Shown here: piece by piece, positions 5,749 to 6,923 of the stretch
Numbering within the stretch: position 1 is the first letter of the stretch
Layout of the letters: the number at the start of each line of letters is the position of its first letter
NCBI GenBank assembly: GCA_028698395.1
Contig: JAQVDG010000108.1
Span: 1 to 6,923, forward strand
Length of the DNA: 6,923 nucleotides
Source: Weeksellaceae bacterium
Lineage (GTDB): Bacteria > Bacteroidota > Bacteroidia > Flavobacteriales > Weeksellaceae
Reading direction: 5' to 3'
Translations under genes and position numbers: made by a program
Notes under the pieces: model-generated
What the model was told of the DNA's origin: nothing
What the model saw: only the letters and a program-made list of their open reading frames with translations
Database searches by the model: none

Positions 5749-6923
5749 TTAGTAGTTTGAAAAGATTAATATCATCAAAATGATCGCTCCAATAATTGAA
5801 GCAATTAAACAACCTGGATTTTCTTTCGCCCAGCTACTACTGCTTGAACTGCTACTTGATGAAGAGCTTGAAGAACTTGTTGTTTTTGGGGTCTCCCAAT
5901 AATTGATATATGCTATTCTACTTTTGTATGAGTAACTTATTTTGCTCATTAGAAAATTAACCAAAGTCTTGTATTCGTTCAACTTTGTTGAGTTGCTTGC
6001 TCTTTTTATTTTGTCAATGTTTTTATAAGGAATTACCTTTAGAATTAACTCAACAACCTTGCCCCAATCAAGGCAGTTTAGCTTTATTGCTTTCACCTTG
6101 CTCCAATTTATAGAAACATTGAGTTTGGGAATTTTTAAAGGTTGACTTTCCCAAAAGCCTCCAAATGTGTCGTATTGTAGTTCATCTACTTGTTTGTCAA
6201 TCTGTCGGCACGCTTCTTCGTAAGCGTCTTTAATGAATTGCAATACAGCAATAGCTTGTGAAAGTTCTCTGTCTTTCATTTCGGCAAGCGTTTCAATGCT
6301 GTCTTTAACCCTTTCTTTCGTAAGTTTACCGACTGCAAGTGTTTCAGCTTGCTTTGCCAATTTCATTGCTGTTTCAGTATAGTCGGTATTGCTGTCTTTT
6401 TCTTGGCTATCATTGAAATAATCTATACTGCATTGTAGAATTTCATTTGCAACTTTATCAGCAATGGAAGTATATTTTAAATCAGTTGAACCAACAATAC
6501 TTTTAAGTTGTGTCAAATCAATTGCCGTTGCTGTAAATAGTTCTTGCCCTGCTTTTGCTGCATTGGCTTTACTTGCTTTTCGTTTGTTTTTTGTGGTTTC
6601 AATTTTATGCTCAATTTGTTCAATGAGCTTTTGAACAAATCCCTTTATAAAATCTTGTTTTGCCACAAACTCGAGTTCGTTCAATATTTCAATAAATTTC
6701 GGAAGAGAACTTTTCTTGTTGACTTCAATATCAGATTGAAGTTGGTTAAGAAATAAAAGTTGAAGTTCCTTTTTATTTGTTTTGTGTGTCTCGTCCGCAA
6801 CCGATGAAACGAAATTTTGCACTAAATCGCTTTCAAGAAAATAAAGACTTGCAGCAATGGCATTGTGTAAGTTGCCGTTGGCTATGATAAAATTCAGAAC
6901 GGAACAATTATGATATGCGGAGA
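5749..6923 (-). CDS. Helical protein with poly-Ser linker and C-terminal membrane anchor; possible J-protein co-chaperone, 5'-truncated by window edge
   Basis: This is the first visible gene of the operon. A GTG at 6822 could start a 357-residue protein, but the same frame stays open through 33 further codons to the right edge (protein-like text such as NGNLHNAIAASLYFLESDL), with no ATG. The true start is therefore probably outside the window. The visible 390 residues are mainly helical and charged, with a Lys/Ala-rich helix (IETTKNKRKASKANAAKAG) and a block around LKSIVGSTDLKYTSIADKV. From memory, that block resembles segments of bacterial proteins that carry an N-terminal J domain. No J domain or HPD motif is visible here, so a DnaJ-type role is inference only. 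Near the C-terminus come 15 consecutive serines, then WAKENPG, then a hydrophobic stretch (CLIASIIGAIILMILIF) ending three residues before the stop. This predicts a tail anchor with the bulk of the protein in the cytoplasm. The stop lies 5 nt before the next gene's ATG. Confidence 0.8.
   Translation of the reverse strand, partial: SAYHNCSVLNFIIANGNLHNAIAASLYFLESDLVQNFVSSVADETHKTNKKELQLLFLNQLQSDIEVNKKSSLPKFIEILNELEFVAKQDFIKGFVQKLIEQIEHKIETTKNKRKASKANAAKAGQELFTATAIDLTQLKSIVGSTDLKYTSIADKVANEILQCSIDYFNDSQEKDSNTDYTETAMKLAKQAETLAVGKLTKERVKDSIETLAEMKDRELSQAIAVLQFIKDAYEEACRQIDKQVDELQYDTFGGFWESQPLKIPKLNVSINWSKVKAIKLNCLDWGKVVELILKVIPYKNIDKIKRASNSTKLNEYKTLVNFLMSKISYSYKSRIAYINYWETPKTTSSSSSSSSSSSSSSSWAKENPGCLIASIIGAIILMILIFSNY
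5833..5877 (-). repeat. 15-residue poly-serine linker encoded by mixed serine codons
   Basis: This tract codes for 15 consecutive serines in the tail-anchored protein. The codons are mixed: five AGT, four AGC, four TCA and two TCT. It is therefore a protein-level low-complexity linker, not a simple DNA microsatellite. It sits between the soluble part and the membrane anchor and probably acts as a flexible spacer. Confidence 0.9.

Noticed and set aside
5744..5812. Upstream ATG at 5812 as start of the GrpE-like protein
   Set aside because: It would add 23 residues overlapping the end of the previous gene and would bury the clear signal peptide that begins at the ATG at 5743.
1..6923. CRISPR arrays, tRNA/rRNA genes, insertion sequences, att sites
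   Set aside because: Reading both strands showed no spaced direct repeats, cloverleaf, transposase or terminal inverted repeats.

Overview
The window is AT-rich. Its genes are tightly packed, mostly lack clear Shine-Dalgarno sequences, and their proteins look like those of Bacteroidota (for example a signal peptide ending in VFA|Q). I infer a Bacteroidota chromosome or genomic island. No rRNA, tRNA or housekeeping marker is present to place it more precisely.

All supported genes are on the minus strand and form one operon, read from the right edge (about 6923) to the left (about 170). In order of transcription they are: (1) a helical protein with a poly-serine linker and a C-terminal membrane anchor, whose reading frame stays open to the right edge, so its start lies outside the window; (2) a 302-residue protein with a signal peptide, a coiled coil, one membrane segment and a C-terminal domain that resembles GrpE; (3) an 846-residue Hsp70 with an intact ATPase domain, an extra beta-rich domain before the substrate-binding domain, and a long helical tail; (4) a 601-residue fusion of an Ser/Thr kinase-like domain (catalytic loop HNEITPQN instead of HRDxKPxN) and a classic-clade AAA+ ATPase; (5) a broken TerB-like gene whose recognisable pieces lie in different frames. 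Gaps between the intact genes are 5 nt, 26 nt and a 1-nt overlap. The TerB remnant starts 11 nt after the kinase-AAA gene. A hairpin followed by seven T residues lies just past the remnant and looks like the operon terminator.

Taken together, this looks like a dedicated chaperone machine at the inner membrane: Hsp70, a membrane-tethered GrpE-like exchange factor with a predicted periplasmic coiled coil, and a membrane-anchored protein that may be the J-protein co-chaperone. It is coupled to a kinase/pseudokinase-AAA+ remodelling enzyme and, ancestrally, a TerB-type protein. Kinase plus Hsp70 gene sets are known from Ter-linked neighbourhoods and from E. coli yegI/yegD. The particular architecture here (membrane GrpE-like protein, Hsp70 with an inserted domain, kinase-AAA fusion) is the most interesting feature of the window. 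Its substrate and trigger cannot be read from the sequence.

The left end (1-128) holds no gene I can support. I saw no CRISPR array, insertion sequence, RNA gene or att site.
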